A DNA stretch of 64,000 nt, from NCBI GenBank assembly GCA_050252335.1, contig JBFWLB010000005.1, forward strand, positions 26,928 to 90,927, in the 5' to 3' direction. The notes under the pieces were generated by a model. The model saw only the letters and a program-made list of their open reading frames with translations. It was not told the origin of the DNA and did not search any database. This DNA is from Berkiella_A sp050252335. GTDB taxonomy: Bacteria > Pseudomonadota > Gammaproteobacteria > Berkiellales > Berkiellaceae. Below, one piece after another: positions 8,330 to 16,715 of this stretch (positions are counted from its first letter, which is position 1; the number at the start of each line of letters is the position of its first letter). Both the position numbers and the translations under genes were made by a program.

Positions 8330-9865
8330 TTGATATACGACATCGCCATCATCGGTGGTGGAATTAACGGCGTTGGCACGGCATTGGAAGCTGTGAGTCG
8401 TGGCCTAAGTGTTGTACTTTGTGAGCAAGATGATCTTGCCAGTGGTACTTCATCTAAAAGTTCAAAATTAATCCATGGCGGACTGCGTTATCTAGAACAC
8501 TCTGCTTTTAGCTTAGTGAAAGAATCTTTGCAAGAAAGAGAAATCTTACTTCACACAGCAGGACACATGGTAGAGCCTATTCCTTTTATTATTCCTTATG
8601 AAAAAAATCTTCGCGCCGCCTGGCTCATTCGATTAGGACTCTATTGTTATGATTTGTTAAATATTAACAGTCAACTTAAAAAATCCAAAACACTTCATTT
8701 TGAGTCTTTAAATGAAGATCCTCAAAATCCTAATCCAATTAAACGCTCTATCAAAAAAGCTTTTCAATATTCAGACTGTACCGTAGATGATGCCAGATTG
8801 GTTATTTTGGTTGCCAGACTTGCATCACAGTTAGGTGCAAGCATTATGACAAGAAGCAAATGTGTTGATGTGCAATGTGATAGCAATCAAAGCTGGAATC
8901 TCAGCATTAAAAATATGCGTGATCCCTCTTGTCCACTCACAAGCATTAAAGCCAAAGTGCTTATCAATGCATCTGGCCCTTGGATCAAGGACACCCTAGA
9001 TAAAATTATTAAATTACCCAGCAACTATCAAGTAAAGAAGGTAAAAGGTAGCCATATTATTGTTCCTAAGTTATATGAACAAAAACAAGCTTACTTATTA
9101 CAACACCGTGATGGACGCGTTGTTTTTACTATCCCCTACTTAAAGCAATACACAATTATTGGTACAACAGACATCGCTTTTGAGGATGAACCACAAACAG
9201 CCAATATTACGGCTGAAGAAATTGAATATTTATGCAACGTTGTGAATCAATATTTTCATCATCCCTTAAAAGAAAAACAAATCATCTCCAGTTGGGCAGG
9301 CGTCAGAGCTTTATGGGATAATGGTTCCGTGAATCCTTCACAAATATCAAGAGATTGTAAAATTGATACCCAACTCAATGCGATTCAACATCCGCCGCTT
9401 ATCAATATATACGGTGGTAAATTAACAACCTATCGAAGTTTAGGAGAAAAACTGATTAATAAATTAGCAGCCCTCTTTCCACAGCTTAAAGAAAGTTGTA
9501 GCAAAGAACTCAGCTTGCCAGGCAGCATGCCTTACAATACTTTTGATAATTTCTTTGCATCAACTCAAAAGCTGTATAGCTTTGTACCGACCGCAGTATT
9601 GTTAAGACTTGCTCGCAATTATGGTTATGATATAAAGGAAATTCTTAACGATTGCCAACAATTTTCTGATTTAGGTGAAGATTTTGGGCATGGACTGACA
9701 CAAAAAGAAATTGAATTTCTTATACAAAATGAATGGGCAGAAACTTGCGAGGATATATTATGGCGCCGAACAAAACTCGGGCTCATTTATAACAATACTC
9801 AAATTAAACATCTTCATGAATGGTTAGAAGCTTATAACTGTCTAGAGAAAGCAGCTGCACAATAA
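8330..9865 (+). CDS. glpD: Aerobic glycerol-3-phosphate dehydrogenase (TTG start)
   Basis: 511 residues, near the 501 of E. coli GlpD. The FAD-binding Rossmann motif is IIGGGINGVG at residues 7-16, followed by SSKLIHGGLRYLE, and a C-terminal domain with IYGGKLTTYRSLGEK. It is a membrane-associated FAD enzyme that oxidises glycerol 3-phosphate to dihydroxyacetone phosphate and passes electrons to quinone. The start codon is TTG at 8330: a strong Shine-Dalgarno AGGGAGG lies at 8318-8324, an in-frame stop sits at 8306, and no in-frame ATG is available upstream. It is divergent from glpK. Confidence 0.95.
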   Translation: MIYDIAIIGGGINGVGTALEAVSRGLSVVLCEQDDLASGTSSKSSKLIHGGLRYLEHSAFSLVKESLQEREILLHTAGHMVEPIPFIIPYEKNLRAAWLIRLGLYCYDLLNINSQLKKSKTLHFESLNEDPQNPNPIKRSIKKAFQYSDCTVDDARLVILVARLASQLGASIMTRSKCVDVQCDSNQSWNLSIKNMRDPSCPLTSIKAKVLINASGPWIKDTLDKIIKLPSNYQVKKVKGSHIIVPKLYEQKQAYLLQHRDGRVVFTIPYLKQYTIIGTTDIAFEDEPQTANITAEEIEYLCNVVNQYFHHPLKEKQIISSWAGVRALWDNGSVNPSQISRDCKIDTQLNAIQHPPLINIYGGKLTTYRSLGEKLINKLAALFPQLKESCSKELSLPGSMPYNTFDNFFASTQKLYSFVPTAVLLRLARNYGYDIKEILNDCQQFSDLGEDFGHGLTQKEIEFLIQNEWAETCEDILWRRTKLGLIYNNTQIKHLHEWLEAYNCLEKAAAQ

Positions 9866-9883
9866 ATATTTTAAACTATTTTT

Positions 9884-9950
9884 TATCAGGACATCCAATA
9901 ATAATTTGTGGATTTTAATGGTTTTAAATTTTATCAGGACAGCCAAGATA
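9884..9950 (+). repeat. GGACAGCCA-type repeat units, left side of RAYT gene
   Basis: Two units, TATCAGGACATCCAATA (9884-9900) and TATCAGGACAGCCAAGATA (9932-9950), lie between glpD and the transposase gene. The complement of the second (TGGCTGTCC) recurs several times on the other side of the transposase (11181-11291), so inverted units bracket the gene. Confidence 0.65.
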
Positions 9951-10073
9951 ACTCATATACAAAATACAGAACCATTGAGAAACAACCGCTAGTATCTCAA
10001 TCATAAAATACAAGAAAAATATATGACGGAATATTGAAGATAAAGATGGGATTAATAAAATCAAATAAAGAAT

Positions 10074-11102
10074 TTAGGCATATTCTGCATAACGATAGCT
10101 TCTCTTTGCAAGGATTGCACCTTTCATTTGACGTCTGCGCTTTTTATCAAAATTAATCAAAGCGATCTCACTACCAACAGCATATGCAAATTGTGAGCTT
10201 ATATTTTGTACAAATGATAACCAATTTCTTGGTTCAACTTGTAAACGAATCAATATAGGTGACAATTCATTCGGTATCACACCCGCCTGCTTGTCATCTC
10301 TGATTATTCGCCCTGTGCAGTCAACTAATTCAAGATAATCTGAAAATTTAAAAGAAATACTATGTAATGAATCATCTGATGTAATAACAGAAAATGGCAC
10401 AAGTGATTTGGGTTGTTTTAAGCTATCTAATATATTTGCGCGTTCTTTTTTCTGTTGATTTTTTGATTTATAGAGCCCTGAATCAACTTGCTTTAACTGA
10501 TGCTGCATGTATTGAATGCGTTCATAAATAGAGGTGAACTCAGATTCTTCTGGACTTTGTGTAATGCCTGCCCTTATTGGATTCAAATCAACATATACCA
10601 TTGCACTCAATAATGCAGCTTCATCTAATAATGCTTGTGATTTAAAACGCCCTTCCCAAAAGCGCCCCTTACAATCATCCTCATCATTCACTGCTCTGGC
10701 AATTCGTTCGTTCAAACAACGCATGAACCAACTCACACTGGTCAAGCGCTCTCGCCATAATTTTATCTTTGAGGGAAGATGTTGATTTTCTTTTGCATCT
10801 TTTGGGAAAAGCGCATGCCAACGTTGCAGAACCTCTTCGTCACTCCACATTGCAGCGGTCTTATCATCAACATGCAAAACCACATGATAGTGATTACTCA
10901 TAATAGCGTAGGCACAAATTTTAATTGCGAATATATTTGCTAAAAATTTTAATCTATCCACAATCCAAGATTTACGATGAGAATAATCAGTTTGTGTAAG
11001 CGTATCAAAGCCGCACAAAAAGCTGCGTCGCACACAACGATTCATAACATGGTAATAGGGAGTCGCATCGAGATCTATTTGTTTGGCTCTAGCCAAGGTC
11101 AT
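10074..11102 (-). CDS. IS200-like / REP-associated tyrosine transposase (RAYT)
   Basis: 342 residues. The N-terminal Y1 transposase domain begins ATPYYHVMNRCVRRSFLCG, has the metal-binding HYH motif at about 71-73 (MSNHYHVVLHVD), WxxRF-like FWEGRFKSQAL and MVYVDLNPIRAGI. This layout matches RAYT proteins, which nick and join single-stranded DNA at REP hairpins. At 342 residues it is longer than many RAYTs because of a C-terminal extension of unknown role. A Shine-Dalgarno AAGGAT precedes the ATG at 11102. The gene is bracketed by inverted GGACAGCCA/TGGCTGTCC units. The frame is intact, so it may be active. Confidence 0.85.
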   Translation of the reverse strand: MTLARAKQIDLDATPYYHVMNRCVRRSFLCGFDTLTQTDYSHRKSWIVDRLKFLANIFAIKICAYAIMSNHYHVVLHVDDKTAAMWSDEEVLQRWHALFPKDAKENQHLPSKIKLWRERLTSVSWFMRCLNERIARAVNDEDDCKGRFWEGRFKSQALLDEAALLSAMVYVDLNPIRAGITQSPEESEFTSIYERIQYMQHQLKQVDSGLYKSKNQQKKERANILDSLKQPKSLVPFSVITSDDSLHSISFKFSDYLELVDCTGRIIRDDKQAGVIPNELSPILIRLQVEPRNWLSFVQNISSQFAYAVGSEIALINFDKKRRRQMKGAILAKRSYRYAEYA

Positions 11103-11180
11103 AACTTAATATCCTTATCAATAAACAGTAATTTAAATGCTAAAACATAAGTTAATCAACTTCTTCTTTAAAGATTTATT

Positions 11181-11295
11181 ATGGCTGTCCCGTTAGATAG
11201 TCCGTCCTGTTAGATACTATTATGGCTGTCCTGTTAGATAGTCCTGTTAGATAGTCCTGTTAGATACTGTTAGATATTAACTTGGCTGTCCTTAT
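11181..11295 (+). repeat. Cluster of TGGCTGTCCTGTTAGATA units, right side of RAYT gene
   Basis: TGGCTGTCC occurs at 11182, 11222 and 11283, separated by iterations of TCCTGTTAGATA (about five). The units are complementary to those at 9884-9950. The cluster overlaps the 3' end of the amidotransferase gene (stop at 11260) and therefore encodes its last residues. Confidence 0.75.
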
Positions 11296-12081
11296 AAGAG
11301 GATAGGAGGATTGGTATTTGATGAGGCCATTTTTGAAGACTAGCAAAGTTCCTTTATCAACAACATTCCATGCCTCATTATCCGTTAAAGGTCGTGTGGC
11401 AATAATTGAAATAACATCATTGTCATGTTGGATTTTATGAAAATCTACTTCAATATCTTCATCTACCAACTTTGCACGGCCAAAAGGCGAACATCGTGTG
11501 ATCCACACAAGCTTGGTCGAACAATGCGCAAATAACGACTTTGAATCCGACAATAAAAAATTAAAAACACCTAACTGTGCTATCTGTGCGGTTAATTTCT
11601 CTATAAATGACCATAAAATGGTCTCTTTTTTAGGTCGCTCAGGGAATTGCTCTTTAATTTGTGACATTAGCCAACAAAAGGCATGCTCGCTATCTGTTGT
11701 TCCAATGGGTTGAAAATGCGTAGGAATGAGTATTTTTTTGATACCTTTTAATTGTCCATTATGCGCAAAGCACCAGTTTAATCCCCATAATTGTCTCATA
11801 AAAGGATGCGTATTTTCTAAACAAACACGACCACGATTCGCTTTACGAATATGACAAATAACATTTTTACTATGGATAGGGTAATGTTTTACAAGCTTCG
11901 CAATCTCTGACTGTGCACTGGGAAAGGGATCATGAAAAACACGACAACCTTTACCTTCATAAAATGCCACACCCCAGCCATCTTTGTGAGGACCAGTCGC
12001 TCCCCCTCTTTTCATCAATCCGCTGAAACTAAAACAGATGTCAGTCGGAACATTCGCACTCATACCGAGTAATTCACACAT
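11260..12081 (-). CDS. yafJ: YafJ-like class II glutamine amidotransferase
   Basis: 273 residues. It begins MCELLGMSANVPTDICFSF; Cys2 becomes the N-terminal nucleophile after Met removal, as in class II (Ntn) amidotransferases. Further family signatures are GPHKDGWGVAFYEG, ICHIRKANRG, NTHPFMRQLWGLNWCFAHNG and TTDSEHAFCWLM. YafJ and relatives hydrolyse glutamine for an unidentified acceptor. The last dozen codons (LIRTAKLISNSI) are read through the TGGCTGTCC repeat cluster, so the native C-terminus seems to have been replaced. It is not obviously in an operon. Confidence 0.88.
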   Translation of the reverse strand: MCELLGMSANVPTDICFSFSGLMKRGGATGPHKDGWGVAFYEGKGCRVFHDPFPSAQSEIAKLVKHYPIHSKNVICHIRKANRGRVCLENTHPFMRQLWGLNWCFAHNGQLKGIKKILIPTHFQPIGTTDSEHAFCWLMSQIKEQFPERPKKETILWSFIEKLTAQIAQLGVFNFLLSDSKSLFAHCSTKLVWITRCSPFGRAKLVDEDIEVDFHKIQHDNDVISIIATRPLTDNEAWNVVDKGTLLVFKNGLIKYQSSYPLIRTAKLISNSI

Positions 12082-12121
12082 AGCAATAACTATTTTTACT
12101 ATTGTTGAAACAGTTTCTCAT

Positions 12122-12173
12122 CACAGCAGATGATTTACCCGCAAGGGCTGCAATTCATATGCAAAGACTATAA
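12122..12173 (+). repeat. Shortened copy of the TTATAGTC repeat (copy C)
   Basis: Begins TCACAGCAGATGA, as copy A does after its end, and finishes GCAAAGACTATAA; the middle of the 129-bp element is missing. The GACTATAA end (12166-12173) contains, in complement, the TAG stop codon of the permease gene (12168-12170). Confidence 0.6.
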
Positions 12174-13358
12174 TAACATTGCCGGGTTTTTTCGCGCTAC
12201 AAGTAAAGCTGGAATAATACCGGCAACAAGCCCACATAAAACGGAGGCTGGTAATATCCATAGAATATCAAATAAACTGACCTCATATAATAGGTTTAGC
12301 TTATTTACAATAAAATAGGATGCAGGCACACCTAATATAAGACCGATAATCCCGCTAATGAAACAAAGACTCATAGACTCTCGTACAAACATCCATAATA
12401 AATCTTTCTTAATTGCGCCAACACACAACCGAATTCCCATTTCAGGCACACGCTCTTCAATTAAAAGCACTAAAATATTTACTAAAACCATAATACCTAA
12501 TGACACATTCATAATAGCAATCCACTTTAAAATATTAAGCGTCAATGTAATTTGCGACAACATAGCGTGCATATACAAATTGGCATCTTTAATAAAGACA
12601 CTCGTGAGCTGAAATTTGTCATTTAGATATTGTTTAAACTGTTTTTGCGTTTCGCTTAAAACCTCATAACCACTAACAAAAAAAGACTGATAGGGACTGC
12701 TGCCCAAGACAGGCAAGAGTGAATAATGAATAAATACCGATTGATTCAGATCAAAGTCAACCAAAGGATTATTCACCGCACTTTCTAGAACACCAATAAT
12801 CTCATAGTAGCTGCCTCGAATGGATATTTTCTCACCAATTGGATTAAAGCCCCTGTATGCATAGTCTTTTGCAATATTTGCTCCAATCACAATCACTTTT
12901 TCTTGATGTTCATTCTGAGAAAATAAGCGTCCTTGTTGGATTGAAACATGTAAAAAATGTAATAGTTGTGGATGAATCAAGACAAGTTCTGCGTCTAAAG
13001 CTTCCTGAAAACGCAATGCCTTTTCATGTATTATTTGAAATGGCAAAATATGCATAGCTGCATGCCTATTATCTTCTATGGCTTCTACCATATTTAATCG
13101 TTCATTGATCTCTGGATAAGAAAAATATCTCTGAATATTTTTACGCTCAGCCAAGCTTCTAGGCGCCAGATGTGCTGCAAAATTGGATTGTGATACCTGT
13201 GAAAATACCTGATCTAAATGCGCCTTAACAGAGGATTGCAAGATAACAAACATCGTAAAGGACATAATACCAAGACTTATCACAAACAATGCCAATGCAA
13301 ATCGTAATTTATAATATCTCAATAATAAGAGAAGCTCAGTTAACCAAAACAAGTTCAT
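12168..13358 (-). CDS. MacB/FtsX-type ABC transporter permease
   Basis: 396 residues with one N-terminal membrane segment (about 12-37), a periplasmic core domain (about 40-270) and three further segments near 275-300, 325-350 and 365-390, the four-helix topology of MacB/FtsX permeases. EERVPEMGIRLCVGAIKKDL matches the family motif after helix 2. Unlike E. coli MacB, the ATPase is a separate gene one base upstream. With the HlyD-like and TolC-like genes it forms a mechanotransmission-type exporter. The substrate is unknown. The stop codon is provided by a TTATAGTC repeat end. Confidence 0.85.
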   Translation of the reverse strand: MNLFWLTELLLLLRYYKLRFALALFVISLGIMSFTMFVILQSSVKAHLDQVFSQVSQSNFAAHLAPRSLAERKNIQRYFSYPEINERLNMVEAIEDNRHAAMHILPFQIIHEKALRFQEALDAELVLIHPQLLHFLHVSIQQGRLFSQNEHQEKVIVIGANIAKDYAYRGFNPIGEKISIRGSYYEIIGVLESAVNNPLVDFDLNQSVFIHYSLLPVLGSSPYQSFFVSGYEVLSETQKQFKQYLNDKFQLTSVFIKDANLYMHAMLSQITLTLNILKWIAIMNVSLGIMVLVNILVLLIEERVPEMGIRLCVGAIKKDLLWMFVRESMSLCFISGIIGLILGVPASYFIVNKLNLLYEVSLFDILWILPASVLCGLVAGIIPALLVARKNPAMLL

Positions 13359-13359
13359 A

Positions 13360-14010
13360 TTAAATCACTATTTGATGTTGACAAAGTTGTGCAATCTTTG
13401 AATTATGCGTAACCAATACAAGTCCGCATCCACTTTCTTTTTTGTATTCAAACAATAACTCTAAAAATTTATTTTGTGATACTTCATCTAAAGCAGAAGT
13501 GGGCTCATCTAAAAAAAGCAACTTGGGATGATGAATCATAGCGCGCATAATCGTGACACGTTGCTTCTGCCCACCTGACAGTGTGGCAGGATATCTACCT
13601 GATAGCTCTGATAATTCAAATTGCTCTAAGAGCTGAGCAGCGCGCTGACGCGCAACTTTAAGTGCCACCTTTTGATAAAAAAGGGGCAATGCAATATTAT
13701 CAAGAACAGTCAAATGGTTGACAAACAAGAAATTCTGAAAAATGAATCCAAAATATTGATTACGAAAATTCGCTATTTCTTTTTCTGAAAGACTCTTTAT
13801 ATTTTCAGAGAATAAATAATAATCGCCTCGGTAATCAGTGTCTAATAGCCCCATCAAATTCAATAAAGTTGTTTTGCCACGCCCAGATACGCCCATAATA
13901 GCAAGCGTATCACCTTGTGCTAGCTCTAAAGACAAATCAGAGAACACCGGCACATAATTAGGTGGGTAATTTTTGTAAATATTTTGAAGCTTAATCATTG
14001 AGATAGACAT
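13360..14010 (-). CDS. ABC transporter ATP-binding protein (MacB/LolD type)
   Basis: 216 residues from the ATG at 14010; ATGs at 14031 and 13998 are alternatives. Walker A is GVSGRGKTT near residue 40, the signature is LSGGQKQR, Walker B is LLFLDEPTSALDE and the H-loop is VTHN. Walker A has Arg where MacB/LolD proteins usually have SGSGKST, which leaves the G-x-x-G-x-G-K pattern intact. The start overlaps the end of the HlyD-like gene and the stop is one base before the permease, so translation is likely coupled. It drives the exporter built with its neighbours. Confidence 0.9.
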   Translation of the reverse strand: MSISMIKLQNIYKNYPPNYVPVFSDLSLELAQGDTLAIMGVSGRGKTTLLNLMGLLDTDYRGDYYLFSENIKSLSEKEIANFRNQYFGFIFQNFLFVNHLTVLDNIALPLFYQKVALKVARQRAAQLLEQFELSELSGRYPATLSGGQKQRVTIMRAMIHHPKLLFLDEPTSALDEVSQNKFLELLFEYKKESGCGLVLVTHNSKIAQLCQHQIVI

Positions 14011-15199
14011 ACTGATCCGCTTCAAGTCCACTGATGACTTCTATTGAATCACTGGTTGTTTTGCCAATCTTAATCAAAGCTTTTTTATCACCCTTATCAG
14101 AGTTCACTTTACAAAAAGGTATGGCTTCATCATAGTAAAGCGCTGCTCTAGGTATCACCCAGCCTTGAACGGGGACATTTTTTTCAAAGGAGGCCACCAC
14201 CCCCATGCCAAATTGCCATGTGTTTTTTATGTCTGGTTTATCTACCAATATAGAAATCATAAACCCAGCTTGGGTATATCGATCATTGCTGATCTGTGGT
14301 TTGATCTCAACAATTTTCCCGCTAAAGATATCCTGTGGATGATTGGGAAAATAGAGGCTTGCTGCACTGTCTTTCTGTAAGCCCACAATATCAATTTCAT
14401 CGGCTTGCACAACAACAATAAATGGCTGTATCTGAGCAAAAGTTGCAATAATTTCACCTGCTTGAAATGTTTTTCCAGGTGATAAAATACCTACATCATA
14501 GGGATTGTTTTGCTCTTTGGCAGGTGGTAATACAATTGCTTCAAAAGGACTGTAGACACGCAATTGATTACGTTGCTTTTGCAAGGCCTTCAGCTGATTT
14601 TGTTGTTTAGTCAATTTCAACTTTATTATCTTTTTTGATTTTTCTTTATTTTCTACATGCTCATCATAAGCTTGTCTATAATGCAGATAGCTTCTTTTAG
14701 ATTGAAGCAGTGCTTTTTTCTCATTTTCTAGCTCATCTTTGGCAATAATACCTTTTTGCCACAGTATTTTCGATTTCTTATAATGTGCTTTCAAAGATGC
14801 ATACTGCTCTTTAGCTTGTATCTGATTATCTTTGAGTCTAACTGTCTCACTGCTTTGCTCCCAGTCAATCACAGTCCCAAATTCTTCTTCTAATCTTAAC
14901 AAAGCCATTTTAGCTTCTCGAATATGATCTTTAAGCTCAGGCGCATCTAATCGCATCAAGAATGCATTGGGTTTGACTCTATCGCCATAATGACAATTCA
15001 TTTCAACAACGGTTGTTGCGACAGGAATCTTAAGTTCTTGCATAATATAAGGCATCACTTTACCATCTAGCTGAACTGTTTTTTTGAAGCTTTTTGATTC
15101 TACTTTATGTAAAGTGTGATGAGCCATATCTTGACTTAAGCCAATACTGGGCAAGAAAAATGCAATAAGGCTCATTAAAATTTTACTGTATTGATACAT
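13991..15199 (-). CDS. HlyD/MacA-like periplasmic adaptor
   Basis: 402 residues from the ATG at 15199 (a TTG lies at 15211). An N-terminal hydrophobic signal (ILMSLIAFFLPSIGLS) leads into a lipoyl-like half motif, a long coiled coil (about 85-205, rich in K, E, Q, L) and a beta-barrel domain with QPFIVVVQADEIDIV and PQDIFSGKIVEI. This is the layout of membrane-fusion proteins that link inner-membrane ABC permeases to TolC. The start overlaps the stop of the TolC-like gene and the end overlaps the ATPase gene. Confidence 0.87.
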   Translation of the reverse strand: MYQYSKILMSLIAFFLPSIGLSQDMAHHTLHKVESKSFKKTVQLDGKVMPYIMQELKIPVATTVVEMNCHYGDRVKPNAFLMRLDAPELKDHIREAKMALLRLEEEFGTVIDWEQSSETVRLKDNQIQAKEQYASLKAHYKKSKILWQKGIIAKDELENEKKALLQSKRSYLHYRQAYDEHVENKEKSKKIIKLKLTKQQNQLKALQKQRNQLRVYSPFEAIVLPPAKEQNNPYDVGILSPGKTFQAGEIIATFAQIQPFIVVVQADEIDIVGLQKDSAASLYFPNHPQDIFSGKIVEIKPQISNDRYTQAGFMISILVDKPDIKNTWQFGMGVVASFEKNVPVQGWVIPRAALYYDEAIPFCKVNSDKGDKKALIKIGKTTSDSIEVISGLEADQYVYLND

Positions 15200-16607
15200 G
15201 CCAGTTTTCAAGTAGTTTACCTGCTAATTGTTGAAATTTGATTTGTGATGATAGCAGAGACAATTTTGCTTTTGATAAATTTATAGAAGCAAGATGATGA
15301 CGCTCTTTGGCGCGTGTTACTTCAATAATAGGTATACGACCGATAGAATATTTTTCAAGAGAACTTTCATATTCTAATTCGCTAAGCTTTAATTCATCTT
15401 CAATCAATTGCTGTTGCTGCTTTTTCAAATCAATATCTTGAATCAAATCATCATACTGGTTTCGTAAATTTTTTTGACGCTGATAGCGTTCAATTTTGTT
15501 TTTTTCAATAGCGGTATTTTTGACAAGTAATTGCTGATAATATAAATGCTTTTCTCCTAAAGGGATTGATAAATTTAAAGAGGCCGCATAACCTTTATTA
15601 TGCCTGTGTAATGAATGATAATATCCATATTCAATTAAATTTTCAAAATAGTGGTAATGACTTCTTCCCAAATGCATATCTGCCTGCATATTCAGATCAA
15701 ACCTTTGAGCATCTTTGGTCACCAACAATTCCGATTGTAATCTTTTAGCATTGATTGACAAGCCATTCATCATTACATCACTTTGTAATACCTCTTCAAA
15801 GTCATACATATTATTGCCATTAAGCTTAACCATAAAATTCATATCAATCACTTGACCCAAATCTTCAAGGCCAATAATCTCAAAAAGCTGTTGCCGCATT
15901 CTTTTGCTTTCAAGCTGTGCTATCAAGTACGATTGTTTGGCTTGCTTTATCTGTAGTTGTGGCGATATGAGATCATTTTCAGCAACTCTGCCTTGGGTAA
16001 ATTTATCGCGCATCTGATTATAAAATTTCTCAGTCTGTTGCAGAAATTGCTTTTGCAAATCTTCCGTCCAGACAGTTTGTTGATAGATCATAAATTGCAC
16101 AATTAAATCTGCTACAACTTCTTCAACAATCTTTCTAAAATGCATTTTTTCAAGCTCGTATTGTAATTGAGCATTTTGAATTGGCCACTGATTAATTGAC
16201 CTCTTAAATCCTTTAGAAAGCGGTTGCTTCACAATCAGTGTTACCGCATGATCATGATGTTTATCCTGATTTTGAATATGGCTATTTTGCTCTACATAAG
16301 CCCTAAAGCTTGTACCCATCGGTGTTTTGAGCTCTACGCTGGGATAAGCTTTTATCAGCTTGGTTTTCTGATTTAATTCTGCACGCTCTTCTTGTACAAC
16401 CCCACTCATTTCAATACTAGGTTTGGGTAAGAAAAGAGATTTCTGGTAGTCAATTTCACTTAAAGCAAGATTTTTATCTAAACCATGTGTTTGAATATTT
16501 GGATTGTGGATTAAGGCAAGCGCAATGGCATCTTCTAAGGAAAGCGATTCGGCAACAGTGATGCTACTGAAAATACAGAATAAAAAGCCAACAACAAAAT
16601 ACAACAC
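15183..16607 (-). CDS. TolC-like outer-membrane efflux protein
   Basis: 474 residues with a signal peptide (LYFVVGFLFCIFSSITVAES). SLSLEDAIALALIHNPNIQ is the typical start of the first OEP repeat, and IEYESSLEKYSIGRIPIIEVTRA-like sequence marks the second (LEYESSLEKYSIGRIPIIEV). Coiled-coil helices fill both halves. It is the first gene of the exporter operon tolC-hlyD-ATPase-permease. The start is GTG at 16607 (TTG at 16604 is possible), right after an in-frame TAA; no clear Shine-Dalgarno sequence is visible. TolC-like proteins form the outer-membrane and periplasmic tunnel. Confidence 0.88.
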   Translation of the reverse strand: MLYFVVGFLFCIFSSITVAESLSLEDAIALALIHNPNIQTHGLDKNLALSEIDYQKSLFLPKPSIEMSGVVQEERAELNQKTKLIKAYPSVELKTPMGTSFRAYVEQNSHIQNQDKHHDHAVTLIVKQPLSKGFKRSINQWPIQNAQLQYELEKMHFRKIVEEVVADLIVQFMIYQQTVWTEDLQKQFLQQTEKFYNQMRDKFTQGRVAENDLISPQLQIKQAKQSYLIAQLESKRMRQQLFEIIGLEDLGQVIDMNFMVKLNGNNMYDFEEVLQSDVMMNGLSINAKRLQSELLVTKDAQRFDLNMQADMHLGRSHYHYFENLIEYGYYHSLHRHNKGYAASLNLSIPLGEKHLYYQQLLVKNTAIEKNKIERYQRQKNLRNQYDDLIQDIDLKKQQQQLIEDELKLSELEYESSLEKYSIGRIPIIEVTRAKERHHLASINLSKAKLSLLSSQIKFQQLAGKLLENWHVSIQ

Positions 16608-16715
16608 GCGTTAGGTACAAAACTAAAATTAAAAAAGAAATTATACGCTTCTTAAGAATATACTCAACGCAGTCTACTCTTAGAGTTTGAATTGTTATAT
16701 GAATAGATAAAAATA

